From contig DATLKN010000045.1 in NCBI GenBank assembly GCA_035538335.1, positions 1-64,000 of the forward strand: DNA of 64,000 nt, written 5' to 3'. Below are positions 30,831 through 39,777 of the stretch, in pieces. The DNA comes from AP-15 sp035538335 (GTDB lineage Bacteria > Pseudomonadota > Alphaproteobacteria > ATCC43930 > CGMCC-115725). The notes beneath the pieces are model-generated. The model was given only the letters and a program-made list of their open reading frames with translations. It did not search any database and was not told the origin of the DNA. The translations under genes were made by a program, and so were the position numbers. Positions within the stretch are counted from its first letter, which is position 1. The number at the start of each line of letters is the position of its first letter.

Positions 30831-32735
30831 TCAGTTGCCGGCGAGGACGGCGCGCATCTCGGCGGCGCGGCGCACCAGTTCGGAGTGCCTGATGTCGCCG
30901 GCGACCAGTTGTTCGATCATCAGCTCCCGGCGCGCCTCGATTTCGCGCAGCTCGCGCATCAGCTCGCTCTCGAGCGGGCCGGCGGCGCCGAAGGCCGACG
31001 CTGGCGAGCCGGCTTTCGCGATCGCCGTCAGGCCGAAGGCCAAATCGTTGCCGAACCAGGCTTCGAACCGTGCCGGGCGGCCGTGCCAGCGCAGCCGGGC
31101 CAATTCGGCCGAGCTGCCCGGCCGCGACCGCGGCAGGACGATTTCTTCCGCCAAGGAATGGGCGTTGAGGCGGCCGACGAGGTCCAGCTCCGATATCCAG
31201 CCGCGCGGCTTGATGCCGGCGGCGCGGCGCGCCTTGTTGGCCAGCCGGCGGCTGTGCTTGCGGAAATCGTTGAGGAACTGCCGGTAGCGGTTGGCCAGCA
31301 CGCTCGGCGGCACCGCCGCCAGCGCCGCCGGATCGTACGGCTCGTCGAGCAACAGCTCGCGCCCGAGGATCTCCTCGCTGAACGCGACGAGCGGGTCGCC
31401 GCGCAGGATGATGACACGCGCGTTGGCGCGCTCGAAAATCAGCTCCGGAATGTGCCCGCCCTGGCCCCACAGCAACAGAAAGCCGGTGAGCCGCTCGTCT
31501 TCCGCCCGCACGATGTCGGCGAGGAAGCTGCTGGCCGAGAAATTCCGCAGCTTGACCGCTTCGGCGCGGTAGCCGGCAACCGAGGCCTGCCCGTCGGCGA
31601 ATTCGATGCGCTGCGGGTGGAAGAGCTGGCCGTGACACAAGAGTTCGGGACGCCGCGTCAGCGCCTTGTAGATGAGGCGCAGCTCGGCGGCGCTGCTGCC
31701 GAGCACCGCGAAATACGGCGTCTGCAGGCGTTCGAGCGGTCCCTGGCGGCGGCGCGGCGGGCGCCCGACCACCGGCAGCCCGGGCACCCCGTCACGGTGC
31801 GTTCGGCGATAATCCTCGTAATCCCGGCTGAGCGTCCCGGCCGTCAAATTGGCCAGCGGGGCGCCAGACGGCGGGCTGCGCCAGCGTTTGTCGAGCGCAT
31901 CGCGCAGCGCCATCTGATGCGGCGAGATCTTGCGAGCCATGAAGAAAGGCTGCCGCAACAGATAGTCGAGATGGTCGATGTAATAGACGACCGGTATCCC
32001 GTAATCCGAGAACTGATAGAGCGTCAGCGTCCGGTTGACGACCCGGTCCGCCGGAACCAGATGCCGCACCAGCGTCTGAAAGAACAATTCGTCGGGGACG
32101 AGCGTCGTGCGGAAGAACCGCTTGATGTCCCGCTGGCGCGCGAGCGCCATGATCTGCTTCAGGGTCGGCCAGCTCAGCACCCACCATTGCGAGCCGATAT
32201 GCGGCGTCATGCCGCGCACGAATTTGCGCTTCCAGCCGAACGCCTTCTGCAAGGCCCAGAACCACTCGGAGCGGCGGCGCTGCTCCCGCCAATTGAACGG
32301 AAAACGGTATTGATAGCGCTCTTCCTGCGGGCCGGTCCGCACCCAGCGGACCTTGTCGGCCGGCACGCTCTCGATGAATTCCTTGCCCTTGTTGCGCTCG
32401 AGAAAGGCGACGAGGTCGGCGGAGGAGCGGATCGGATAATCCATGCCGCTCAGGTAATACACATAATCGGGTTGCCAACCGGCGGCGGCGATTTCTTCGA
32501 GGCAATTGAGCGTCGCCTCGACGATCGACCATTGGCCCCAGCCGACCTTGACGCGCCGCGCGAAGCGCACCGCCGGCGACCCGGCGAAACTCCACAACAG
32601 GCGCTGGTAGCCGGACGAGGCCGATTTCAGGTCGTAATGCAATGCCACCCGATGGCCTTCGGCAATCAGGACATTAACGAGCCGCTCGACAACCCGCGCA
32701 TTGCCGTGGGCGACGATTGCGAAAGCGAGATTCAC
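30831..32735 (-). CDS. Beta-1,6-N-acetylglucosaminyltransferase-like (Branch/DUF5928) glycosyltransferase
   Basis: 634 residues. Residues about 1-290 match the Core-2/I-branching enzyme fold (GT14-like): MNLAFAIVAHGNARVVERLV, then HYDLKSASSGY, VGWGQWSIVEATLNCLEEI, YYLSGMDYPIRSSADLVAFL and SQWWVLSW. A second module from about 330 on (PYFAVLGSSAAELRLIYKALTRRPELLCHGQLFHP) resembles the DUF5928-type C-terminal region found with this domain in alphaproteobacteria. It is likely cytoplasmic and adds a branching or backbone HexNAc to the exported polysaccharide. The next upstream gene, a second glycosyltransferase, is 10 bp away on the same strand. Confidence 0.8.
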   Translation of the reverse strand: MNLAFAIVAHGNARVVERLVNVLIAEGHRVALHYDLKSASSGYQRLLWSFAGSPAVRFARRVKVGWGQWSIVEATLNCLEEIAAAGWQPDYVYYLSGMDYPIRSSADLVAFLERNKGKEFIESVPADKVRWVRTGPQEERYQYRFPFNWREQRRRSEWFWALQKAFGWKRKFVRGMTPHIGSQWWVLSWPTLKQIMALARQRDIKRFFRTTLVPDELFFQTLVRHLVPADRVVNRTLTLYQFSDYGIPVVYYIDHLDYLLRQPFFMARKISPHQMALRDALDKRWRSPPSGAPLANLTAGTLSRDYEDYRRTHRDGVPGLPVVGRPPRRRQGPLERLQTPYFAVLGSSAAELRLIYKALTRRPELLCHGQLFHPQRIEFADGQASVAGYRAEAVKLRNFSASSFLADIVRAEDERLTGFLLLWGQGGHIPELIFERANARVIILRGDPLVAFSEEILGRELLLDEPYDPAALAAVPPSVLANRYRQFLNDFRKHSRRLANKARRAAGIKPRGWISELDLVGRLNAHSLAEEIVLPRSRPGSSAELARLRWHGRPARFEAWFGNDLAFGLTAIAKAGSPASAFGAAGPLESELMRELREIEARRELMIEQLVAGDIRHSELVRRAAEMRAVLAGN

Positions 32736-32745
32736 CGCAATCCCC

Positions 32746-33840
32746 CTAGAACCACTGGCCGGGGTTGAGCAGGCCGCAGTCGACGAGCGCGGCGCTGCCG
32801 GTGAAGCGGCGGCTGACGTCCTCCTTCAGCTGGTAACGGCGCAGCGCGGCGATGCCCGGATAGGCGGCGCTGCCGCCGCCGCGGGCGATCTGCCCGGATT
32901 CGGCCATCGCCGCGCGCGCCAGGGCCGCTTCGCCGTCCAGTAGTGCAAACCCCAATAAACAGGCCGTCGGGGTCGAATGCCAGGGCGAATGCGATGTATT
33001 GAGGCGGCGCGGCATCAACAGCCGGGTACCGGCAACGTAAAGATAATTCCAGTGCCATTTGACGAGCGGAATGCGGTTGAGCGCCGGGCTGCGGCGCGGC
33101 ATGTCCCAATAGAGCGTGCGGCGCTGCACGCCGCCGCGCACGACGACATTTCGGTAGCGGTGCGGCCCGGTCGTCGCATAGCCGAGCCCATCGAAATACG
33201 GCAATGCCGCGAGCGGATGCTCGCCGGGCCTGAGGTTCAGCGTCGCGGCAGGGCGCTCGCCGTACATCTCGACGACGAGCGCATAGAGGTGATTGCGCCG
33301 CTCGGCTTCGAGAAAATCGGTCAGATCGCGCAGCTGACGGCATTCCGAGCGGCAAAAGACGAACAGTTCGTTGGGCTCGAGCGACAGGCACCAGCGGCCC
33401 GATGCATAGCGTCGTCGCAGATAATTGAGCCAATAAATCGCCCGCGCCGGCTCCGGCTCGCCGCGCGGCCGCCACACCGCGCAATCGCCCTCGTCGGCAA
33501 GCGCGGCCGCGAGCCCGCCCTCGACCGACAGATCGAGAAATACGAATTCGTCGACGCCGAGCTGCCGGTGATGGTCGAGAAACGGCTGCAACAGCCTTTC
33601 GTTGCCGTAATACGGGGAGACCGCGACCACCCCGCGCCCGGCGGGGCGGGCCGGCCCGGTTCGACGGCGCAGCTCCCGCCCGCTCCATTGCGAACGCGCG
33701 AGCGGCCACAAATTCAAGCGCAGCGTGTCACCGACCTCGCGCAACCGCGCCTGCATCTTGTCGATGCGGAACGGCAGGCTCCGGCCGGCGAAGCGGGGGC
33801 CGCGCGCAGCCGGTTCCGGTCTGATCGGAGCGGGGATCAT
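32746..33840 (-). CDS. Glycosyltransferase family 2-like protein
   Basis: 364 residues. The region VVAVSPYYGNERLLQPFLDHHRQLGVDEFVFLDLSVEG (from about residue 71) matches the GT2-like group in which a nucleotide-sugar-binding start is followed by a cysteine-poor catalytic domain. A probable acidic motif lies in SLEPNELFVF in place of a classical DxD. The C-terminal half includes KWHWNYLYVAGTRLLMPRRLN and HSPWH. It probably transfers a sugar during capsule or EPS synthesis. It forms a two-gene unit with the Branch-type enzyme. Confidence 0.72.
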   Translation of the reverse strand: MIPAPIRPEPAARGPRFAGRSLPFRIDKMQARLREVGDTLRLNLWPLARSQWSGRELRRRTGPARPAGRGVVAVSPYYGNERLLQPFLDHHRQLGVDEFVFLDLSVEGGLAAALADEGDCAVWRPRGEPEPARAIYWLNYLRRRYASGRWCLSLEPNELFVFCRSECRQLRDLTDFLEAERRNHLYALVVEMYGERPAATLNLRPGEHPLAALPYFDGLGYATTGPHRYRNVVVRGGVQRRTLYWDMPRRSPALNRIPLVKWHWNYLYVAGTRLLMPRRLNTSHSPWHSTPTACLLGFALLDGEAALARAAMAESGQIARGGGSAAYPGIAALRRYQLKEDVSRRFTGSAALVDCGLLNPGQWF

Positions 33841-34335
33841 CGAGGGCTATCCGAGTCGAGGCCTGAAATGACGGTCCTGCGGATTACGCCAAAAATGTCA
33901 CGGACAACAAGCATGCTCCTCGGTTGACGCTCGCCCCTGCGATACCGCTTGGCGCGCCCGCGCCCCAATCGTGCCCCATCTGCGACGCCGGGCTCGGCTT
34001 GTCGATGGCCCGCCGATCGCGCCCACGCTGCGGAGAGGTAGTCATAGGGCAGAATTCCCGTTTTTTTGTCAAGCGATATCATAGGGCTAATAGTTTAGCG
34101 ATCGTTTACGGCGCAATGCTGACAGCGAAGTCATAACTACCGTTGAAACCTTCGGTCTGGCGGGTGAAACACCGGACCGGACCGTAGATAGGCGGCAAAC
34201 ATCCGTCGCGCCACAACGAACCTGCCCGAGGGAAATTCCGGGGACCGTGCCGACGATTGTTCCCCCGTGTTCCCGATCCATACCCAGCCTGCCGGGGAAT
34301 GCAACCGGTGCTCGGCCGCCACGCGGTTCTGCCGC
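33841..34335. other. Intergenic region, A+T-rich, promoter candidate
   Basis: 495 bp without a credible gene between the glycosyltransferase (minus) and the lipoprotein (minus). On the minus strand a TTGACA (plus-strand TGTCAA at 34067-34072) is followed after about 17-18 bp by CCTATG, a weak promoter for the glycosyltransferase pair. The patch around 34060-34140 is the most A+T-rich non-coding segment nearby. Confidence 0.35.
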
Positions 34336-34737
34336 TCAGCGGGTAAAGCCGATCGCACCGGTCGCGCCGATCGGATCGAGCTGCCAGTCGCCGTTGACGC
34401 GGCAGACGGCACGCGTCTCGGTCGCGCGCGCCGCCTCGCCGCCGAGCGGGGCGACGATGAAGTGCCGGCACAAGAGGGCGGCTGCCGAATAATATTCCCG
34501 CCCCGCGGTCACGCGCATTGCGCCGTCGGCGGAATCCTCGAAAGTCCGCGACTGGCCGGGAGCGGCGTTGGCGACGAATTCGAGGAGGTCCCTTGGCTGC
34601 GCGCTGCCCGCCGCGGGCGCCGGACCCGGCTGGGTCGCCGCCGGCGCTGCGGCCGGCGGCGGCGCTGCGGCCGGGTGCAGTAGCGTGCAACCCGCGAGCG
34701 CCGTGACGAGGAGGAGCGCGCCGCGCCGCGCCGTCAT
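34336..34737 (-). CDS. Putative lipoprotein of the polysaccharide export locus
   Basis: 133 residues. The signal MTARRGALLLVTALAGCTLL has a lipobox ALAGC with the lipidated Cys at about residue 17. An Ala/Pro-rich linker follows, then a roughly 80-residue domain with two Cys residues (ALLCRHFIV, RAVCRVNGDW) that could form a disulfide, as in the DVU_2496-type lipoproteins near polysaccharide genes. Its ATG overlaps the stop of the export protein gene (ATGA), indicating coupled translation. Predicted outer-membrane anchored partner of the KpsD/Wza channel. Confidence 0.75.
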   Translation of the reverse strand: MTARRGALLLVTALAGCTLLHPAAAPPPAAAPAATQPGPAPAAGSAQPRDLLEFVANAAPGQSRTFEDSADGAMRVTAGREYYSAAALLCRHFIVAPLGGEAARATETRAVCRVNGDWQLDPIGATGAIGFTR

Positions 34738-36623
34738 TGGCTGACGCGCAAGGTGACGCCGGAGGCGATTGCGACTTCTTGGGTGATCGCTCGGATGACC
34801 GAGAAAATGTCCTGAAAAATCGCGAAACCATGCACTCCGGCCTCCGGCATCACCATGATCTGGTCGCCCGGCTCGATCGGGCCGGATTGCATCTTCTCGA
34901 CGGCGCCATTCGCATGAATGACGAGAATGTCGCCGACGGCGGCTCGTTCGGTATAGCCGCCGGCGAGCGTGACGTATTGTTCGATCGTCCGCCCGGGGCT
35001 CCAGATCACGGTTTGCGGGATCCTGACTTCGCCGTTGATCGAGACGACGTCGGATTTGGCCGGGATCACGATCTCGTCGTTGGGCTCGAAAATTAGGTCC
35101 TTAGCCGCGGGCGAACCGGCCAGCACAATGCGGCCTTGCGGCTTGAACTGCTGCACCCGCTGCATGAAGGCGTCGACCATCGCCGCCTCTTCGGTGTGGA
35201 TGGCGGCGTCGCTGGTGCTGACCGAGCGGGCCGTCAGAAGGGCCCGGCGCAGCGCCGCCAGCGACTCTTGCACCGCCTGCTGCTCGGCGACGGCGACGCT
35301 CTGCCGGCGCAGATAGATCGCCTGCAGATCGGCCACCTTGGGATCGACCTCGATCAGCTCCAACACATCCTCGAGCGTCGCCCCGCGCGGCACGACGAGC
35401 GAGGAGGGTCCCGCCGACTGCCCGCTGACGTTGACGAAGATCATTTGGCTCACATAGTCCGAGGCGAAATTGTAGGTGTCGCCCTTGGCGAGCCGCATCC
35501 CTTCGAACTGCGCGAGCGGCACATAGGCGTCGTAGGCCTGGCCGTTGCGGATGCCCTGGACCGACACGTCGGAGACGTTCGGGTTCGGGCGGGCGAGCGC
35601 GACAAGCTGGGCGCCGGTGAAGCCGTTGCGGCCAGCTTCAAAACGATAGCTGTTCTGCACGTCGCCGAGTGCCGTCACGGTCGGCCGCTGATAGCCGATC
35701 GCGATCGTGTCGTTGACCTCGAAATCTATCTTCGGCATCGGCACGCCGCGCAGAAAGCCGTAGAGGTCGATCGTAGCGATCGTCTTGCCGCCGCGAATGA
35801 CGCGGATGTCGCGGTAGGACCCGCTCTGCTCGTTGATGCCGCCCGCCTGGGCGATGTATTGCAGCGGCGAGTCGAGACGGTCTCCGGAGTACCGTCCAGG
35901 GTTCTTGACCGCTCCCGTCACATAGACCGCGACCGGCTGCTTGCTCAAAAGGCTGGCGTAGACGTTGGTGTTCTGCGTGAAGACTTGGCGGACGGCGCGC
36001 TCGACGACGGATTGCAGCCCGCCGTTGTTGACGCCGCCGACGCGGATCGGCCCGACCTGCGGGATGAAGATGTCGCCCTGCGGATCGACCCCTTGCACGC
36101 CGTTATAGGCGTAGGCGCCCCAGATGTGGACGACGATCTGATCGCCCGGCGCGACGATATAGTCGCGGTTGAGGGCGATCGGCCCGAACAATATCGGCGG
36201 GTTGAGGAAGAGCTGCGAACCGTAGGGCGGCGCCGTGCTGAGCGGCGGCGGGGCTTGCGGGTTCGGGGTGCCCGGCAACGGCGGCGCGCCGCTGGTCGGC
36301 GGCGCGCTCTGGGTCGCGAGCGGGTTCGGGACCGTCGTCGACACCGCGCCGGGCGCGGGCGCCGCCACGGCCGCCGCCGCCGCGGGCGCCGGCGTACCCC
36401 CTTGCCCCTCGCCGGTCTGAAAATGGGCGAGCGGGATCGGTACGGCCGGCATCTGGAACCCGCCGCCGCCCGCGGCAAGAGCCGCGCCCGAGGACTGCGG
36501 TTCCACCGTCGGCGTCGCCAGCGCCGAAGGCTTCTGGGCGGCGGCCGGGGAAACCGCGCCGAACGGCGCCGCCGACAGCAACAGAGCGAGCAGCAAAAGC
36601 CCTGTCTGAAGCCGGCCTCTCAT
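34734..36623 (-). CDS. Polysaccharide export outer-membrane protein (KpsD/Wza-like, SLBB domains)
   Basis: 629 residues from the ATG at 36623, chosen because it starts a signal peptide (MRGRLQTGLLLLALLLSAAP, ending at SPAAAQ); the open frame extends 270 bp further. A Pro/Ala-rich stretch to about residue 135 precedes the Poly_export domain (LNRDYIVAPGDQIVVHIWGAY, about 150-170) and SLBB repeats (VYVTGAVKNPGRYSG; VSINGEVRIPQTVIWSPGRTIEQYV; QAGGINEQSG; LAGGYTERA). It forms the periplasm-spanning outer-membrane channel for the polysaccharide delivered by the ABC exporter. Transcribed with the lipoprotein gene. Confidence 0.92.
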   Translation of the reverse strand: MRGRLQTGLLLLALLLSAAPFGAVSPAAAQKPSALATPTVEPQSSGAALAAGGGGFQMPAVPIPLAHFQTGEGQGGTPAPAAAAAVAAPAPGAVSTTVPNPLATQSAPPTSGAPPLPGTPNPQAPPPLSTAPPYGSQLFLNPPILFGPIALNRDYIVAPGDQIVVHIWGAYAYNGVQGVDPQGDIFIPQVGPIRVGGVNNGGLQSVVERAVRQVFTQNTNVYASLLSKQPVAVYVTGAVKNPGRYSGDRLDSPLQYIAQAGGINEQSGSYRDIRVIRGGKTIATIDLYGFLRGVPMPKIDFEVNDTIAIGYQRPTVTALGDVQNSYRFEAGRNGFTGAQLVALARPNPNVSDVSVQGIRNGQAYDAYVPLAQFEGMRLAKGDTYNFASDYVSQMIFVNVSGQSAGPSSLVVPRGATLEDVLELIEVDPKVADLQAIYLRRQSVAVAEQQAVQESLAALRRALLTARSVSTSDAAIHTEEAAMVDAFMQRVQQFKPQGRIVLAGSPAAKDLIFEPNDEIVIPAKSDVVSINGEVRIPQTVIWSPGRTIEQYVTLAGGYTERAAVGDILVIHANGAVEKMQSGPIEPGDQIMVMPEAGVHGFAIFQDIFSVIRAITQEVAIASGVTLRVSQ

Positions 36624-36945
36624 TGCCCCCCCGCCGACCATTTCCCCCGGTGCTGCGCCGAGATCGGCGGTTAACCATCGCATAGGACGGCGCGACCGCG
36701 CAACCGGATCGCGTGCGTGCGTCGCCGGCCCGGTGCGGCAATAATATGCTCGGGCTTTGGAGCGAGGGAGGACGCGATGGCGAAGGCCTATGCCGTTGCT
36801 GCACATGCCTTTTTCGGCGATTACCGGCCGAACTGGCGCGAAGCCTCCGCCTTTGCGCTCGGGTCTGTCGGCATCGGGGTTTTCGCCCGGCACCTCAAAT
36901 TGCAGGGCGGATTGAAATCCGCCCTACAAATCGAGACCCCGACCC
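36624..36945. other. Intergenic region with possible short ORF
   Basis: A frame at 36777-36971 (plus strand) starts ATGGCGAAGGCC after a strong GGGAGGAC ribosome-like site and encodes 64 residues (MAKAYAVAAHAFFGDYRPNW...). It runs through the hairpin at 36904 and into the end of the DUF2076 gene on the other strand, so it may be the front of a lost gene. No family match; kept only as a possibility. Confidence 0.3.
36904..36925. terminator. Palindrome AGGGCGGAT-TGAA-ATCCGCCCT
   Basis: A perfect 9-bp stem with a 4-base loop, 20 bp past the stop codon of the DUF2076 gene (minus strand). The flanking TGTAGGGCGGATT is a widespread dispersed repeat type in proteobacteria. It could act as a terminator for DUF2076. 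Confidence 0.5.
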
Positions 36946-37746
36946 TCAGCAGGTCGAATCGCCGCCGCTGAAATCGCCGCCGCCGGAATCGGATCCGTCG
37001 TCCTGACCGGGATCGAAATCCTGCCCCGAATCCTGGCCGGGGTCGTAATCCTGACCGGTGCCGGGGTCGAAGCCGCTGCTCGCGAAATCGGTGCCGCCGG
37101 GGTCGCTCGCCGGATCGCTGCCGTAATAGTTGTTGACCACCGTCTCGCCGAGACCCGGCGTGTAGCCCTGGCCGCCGAAAAAGCCGCCGCCGCCCATGCC
37201 GCGGCCGAACAGCGACTCGATGCCCTGAAAAAGCAATGCCCCGCCGGCGATCCCGGCTGCCGTCGTTGCCGCCTGGCGCAGGAACCCGCCGCCGCCGGCG
37301 CCGCCGCCGAAAACGCTGCCCATGCCGCCGCCCATCGGCTGGCCGTAGCCCGGCTGCGCAAAACCGGCCGGCGCCATCGGCTGGCCTTGCGGCGCCGCGG
37401 CCGGCGGCGCCGGGTGCGCCCACGGGCCGGCCGCGGGGACGCTGCCCGAGGCGGGCGGCGGCGCCGGCTCGCTGCGCCCGAAAAGCCCGCCCAAAAAGCT
37501 CGTCGGCTTCGCCGCCTGCGCCTGCGCGTCGGCGACCGCCTTTTCCAGCTCGGAGATGCGGTTCTGCGCGCTGTGCAGGCTGAAGTCCTGGATCAGCACG
37601 GTCTGCGCGAGATAGTAGGGAGCGTCCGGCTGCTCGGTCATCGCCTGGCGGATCAGCGCCTCGGCCTCCGGATCTTTCGGTTGGCCGCCGGCGGCCTTCA
37701 AGCGATCGAGCAGGGTCGTGATCAGGTCTTTTTCCTGGGGTGTCAT
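36946..37746 (-). CDS. DUF2076 family protein
   Basis: 266 residues. The N-terminus MTPQEKDLITTLLDRLKAAGGQPKDPEAEALIRQAMTEQPDAPYYLAQTVLIQ is the DUF2076 signature. A Pro/Ala-rich middle, a Gly-rich segment with hydrophobic stretches (AATTAAGIAGGALLFQGIESLFG) and a highly acidic C-terminal tail of DPGQD-type repeats follow. Often annotated as a periplasmic ligand-binding sensor-like protein, but the function is unproven. The ATG at 37746 is chosen over an upstream in-frame start because it begins the conserved domain. Confidence 0.85.
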   Translation of the reverse strand: MTPQEKDLITTLLDRLKAAGGQPKDPEAEALIRQAMTEQPDAPYYLAQTVLIQDFSLHSAQNRISELEKAVADAQAQAAKPTSFLGGLFGRSEPAPPPASGSVPAAGPWAHPAPPAAAPQGQPMAPAGFAQPGYGQPMGGGMGSVFGGGAGGGGFLRQAATTAAGIAGGALLFQGIESLFGRGMGGGGFFGGQGYTPGLGETVVNNYYGSDPASDPGGTDFASSGFDPGTGQDYDPGQDSGQDFDPGQDDGSDSGGGDFSGGDSTC

Positions 37747-37895
37747 CGCCGTCATCCAGCACGGAGAGCTGAGGATGCCTTCTCTAAAGGACGGGCATCG
37801 GCGTCGGCCGATCGCCGCGCTCCGGCTCGGCACGCCGCGCTAGATGTGGGGGCGCGGCAGGCCGCGTCAATGCCGGCCGGAAAGGTGCCTCGGCG

Positions 37896-38849
37896 CTACA
37901 GCCCGCGCCGGCCCATCGCCAGAAATTTCTGCCGGCGCCGCTCGCGCAGGCTGGCGCCGTCGACCCCGAGGAGCGGCCGCAGCGCCTCCTCGATCGCCTC
38001 GCCCAGGCGCTCGACGGCCTCGCCCGGCTGCCGGTGCGCGCCGCCCATCGGCTCCGGCACGATCCGGTCGACGACGCCGAGGCGCAAAAGATCCTGGGCG
38101 GTCAGGCGCAGCGCATCGGCCGCCTCGGCCGCAGCTTCCCGGTTGCGCCACAGAATCGAGGCGCAGCCCTCGGGCGAGATGACCGAATAGATTGCGTGCT
38201 CCAGCATCAGCACCGCGTTGCCGGCGGCGAGCGCGATGGCGCCGCCCGAACCGCCCTCGCCGATGATCGCGGCGACGAACGGCACCTTCAGGTCGAGCGA
38301 GGCTTCGATCGCCCGCGCGATCGCCTCGGCCTGGCCGCGCGCCTCGGCGTCGATCCCCGGATAGGCGCCGGCGGTATCGACGAAGGTCAGCACCGGCAGC
38401 CCGAAACGGTCGGCGAGGCGAAAGAGCCGCCGCGCCTTGCGGTAGCCTTCCGGCCGCGCCATGCCGAAATTGCGCTCGAGGCGCGCCTCGGTGTCGCCGC
38501 CCTTCTCGGTGCCTATGACGACGACGCTCTGGCCGCGGAAGCGGCCGAGGCCGCCGACCACCGCCTTGTCCTCGGCAAAGGCGCGGTCGCCCGCGAGCGG
38601 CACGAAATCGCGCAACAGCCCCTTCACGTAATCGAGGCAATGCGGCCGCTCGGGATGCCGCGCCACCTGCACCTTCTGCCACGGCGAGAGCCGCGCATAG
38701 GTCAGCCGCAACAGCCGCCCGGCCTGGCTCTCGAGCCGGCCGACCTCGTCGGCGATGTTGAGCTCACTCGCGGTCGAGAGATGCCGCAGCTCCTCGATCT
38801 TGCCTTCGAGCTCGGCGATCGGCCGTTCGAAATCGAGAAAATGCCGCAT
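37896..38849 (-). CDS. accA: Acetyl-CoA carboxylase carboxyltransferase subunit alpha
   Basis: 317 residues, standard length. It starts MRHFLDFERPIAELEGKIEEL, with the coiled helix typical of AccA, and contains RPHCLDYVKGLL, GRFRGQSVVVIGTEKG, the acyl-CoA-binding FVDTAGAYPGIDAEARGQ, IGEGGSGGAIAL and SPEGCASILW. It carries out the second half-reaction of fatty-acid synthesis initiation, transferring CO2 from carboxybiotin to acetyl-CoA with AccD. It follows xerD after 3 bp on the same strand. No zinc finger is expected in this subunit and none is seen. Confidence 0.97.
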   Translation of the reverse strand: MRHFLDFERPIAELEGKIEELRHLSTASELNIADEVGRLESQAGRLLRLTYARLSPWQKVQVARHPERPHCLDYVKGLLRDFVPLAGDRAFAEDKAVVGGLGRFRGQSVVVIGTEKGGDTEARLERNFGMARPEGYRKARRLFRLADRFGLPVLTFVDTAGAYPGIDAEARGQAEAIARAIEASLDLKVPFVAAIIGEGGSGGAIALAAGNAVLMLEHAIYSVISPEGCASILWRNREAAAEAADALRLTAQDLLRLGVVDRIVPEPMGGAHRQPGEAVERLGEAIEEALRPLLGVDGASLRERRRQKFLAMGRRGL

Positions 38850-38852
38850 CGC

Positions 38853-39761
38853 CTACTTCCGCCGCGCTAGCGGATGGCCGCTTTCGACGAGCTTCTTGAG
38901 GCGTCCCGCCTGGACGTGCGTATAGATCTCGGTCGTCGCGATCGCCGCATGCCCGAGCATCTGCTGGACGCTGCGCAAATCGGCGCCGTGATCGACGAGA
39001 TGGCTGGCAAAGGCGTGCCGCAGCACATGCGGCGACAGGCGCGCCGGGTCGAGGCCGGCGGCGATCGCCAGCTCCTTCAGCAACTGGCCGCAGCGCTGCC
39101 GGGTCAGATGGCCGCTGCGCCCGCGCGACGGAAAGAGCCAGCGCGAGGGCGCCGCGCCGACAAGAAAACGGTCGCGGCAGGCGAGATAGGCGGAAAGCGC
39201 CGCCCGGCTCGGCTCCGACAGCGGCACGATCCGCTCCTTGCCGCCCTTGCCGCGCACCAAGAGGAAGCGCGGATCGCGCTGCGCCGCGCCGAGCGGCAGG
39301 CCGACCAGCTCCGAGACGCGCATGCCGGTCGCATAGAAGAGTTCGAGCAGGCAGCGCAGCCGCACCCCCTCTTCGCCGGCGACACGAGCCGCCGCCTCGA
39401 GCAATGCGGCGACCTCAGTCTCCGACAGGATCTTCGGCAGCGGACGCCCCAGCCGCGGGGTGTCGAGCCCGGCGCTCGGATCGTCCTCGCGCAGCCCGTC
39501 CACGACGAGGAATTTGTAGAATTGCCGCATCGCCGAAAGCCGCCGCGCGAGGCTGCGCGGCGATAGGCTGCGGGCGCTCGCGGCGGCGAGGTAGGCGTGC
39601 AGCTGCGCGGCGTCGGCAGAGGCGGGCTCGCTGCCGCGGCGGCCGAGATGGCGCGCCAGATCGAACAAGTCGTTGCGGTAGGCGGCAAGGGTCAAGGGCG
39701 CCGCGCCGCGCTCGGCGGCGAGCATTTCGAGAAACGCCTCGAGATGCGTGACCGCCGTCAC
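38853..39761 (-). CDS. xerD: Site-specific tyrosine recombinase XerD
   Basis: 302 residues from a GTG at 39761, where the family N-terminus (THLEAFLEMLAAERGAAPLTLAAYRNDL) begins; the open frame extends upstream over the previous gene. The catalytic set is complete: Arg in TGMRVSELVGL, Lys in RGKGGKER, His-x-x-Arg in SPHVLRHAFASHL, His in LGHAAI and Tyr in TTEIYTHV. With XerC it resolves chromosome dimers at dif. It lies in a minus-strand unit with a hypothetical gene upstream and accA downstream, a common alphaproteobacterial order. Confidence 0.93.
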   Translation of the reverse strand: MTAVTHLEAFLEMLAAERGAAPLTLAAYRNDLFDLARHLGRRGSEPASADAAQLHAYLAAASARSLSPRSLARRLSAMRQFYKFLVVDGLREDDPSAGLDTPRLGRPLPKILSETEVAALLEAAARVAGEEGVRLRCLLELFYATGMRVSELVGLPLGAAQRDPRFLLVRGKGGKERIVPLSEPSRAALSAYLACRDRFLVGAAPSRWLFPSRGRSGHLTRQRCGQLLKELAIAAGLDPARLSPHVLRHAFASHLVDHGADLRSVQQMLGHAAIATTEIYTHVQAGRLKKLVESGHPLARRK

Positions 39762-39777
39762 CGGCGCGGGCGGCGTC

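Noticed and set aside
36777..36971. 64-codon frame with a good ribosome-like site
   Set aside because: It runs through a palindromic repeat into the opposite-strand end of DUF2076 and has no recognisable family; kept only as a note in the intergenic entry.
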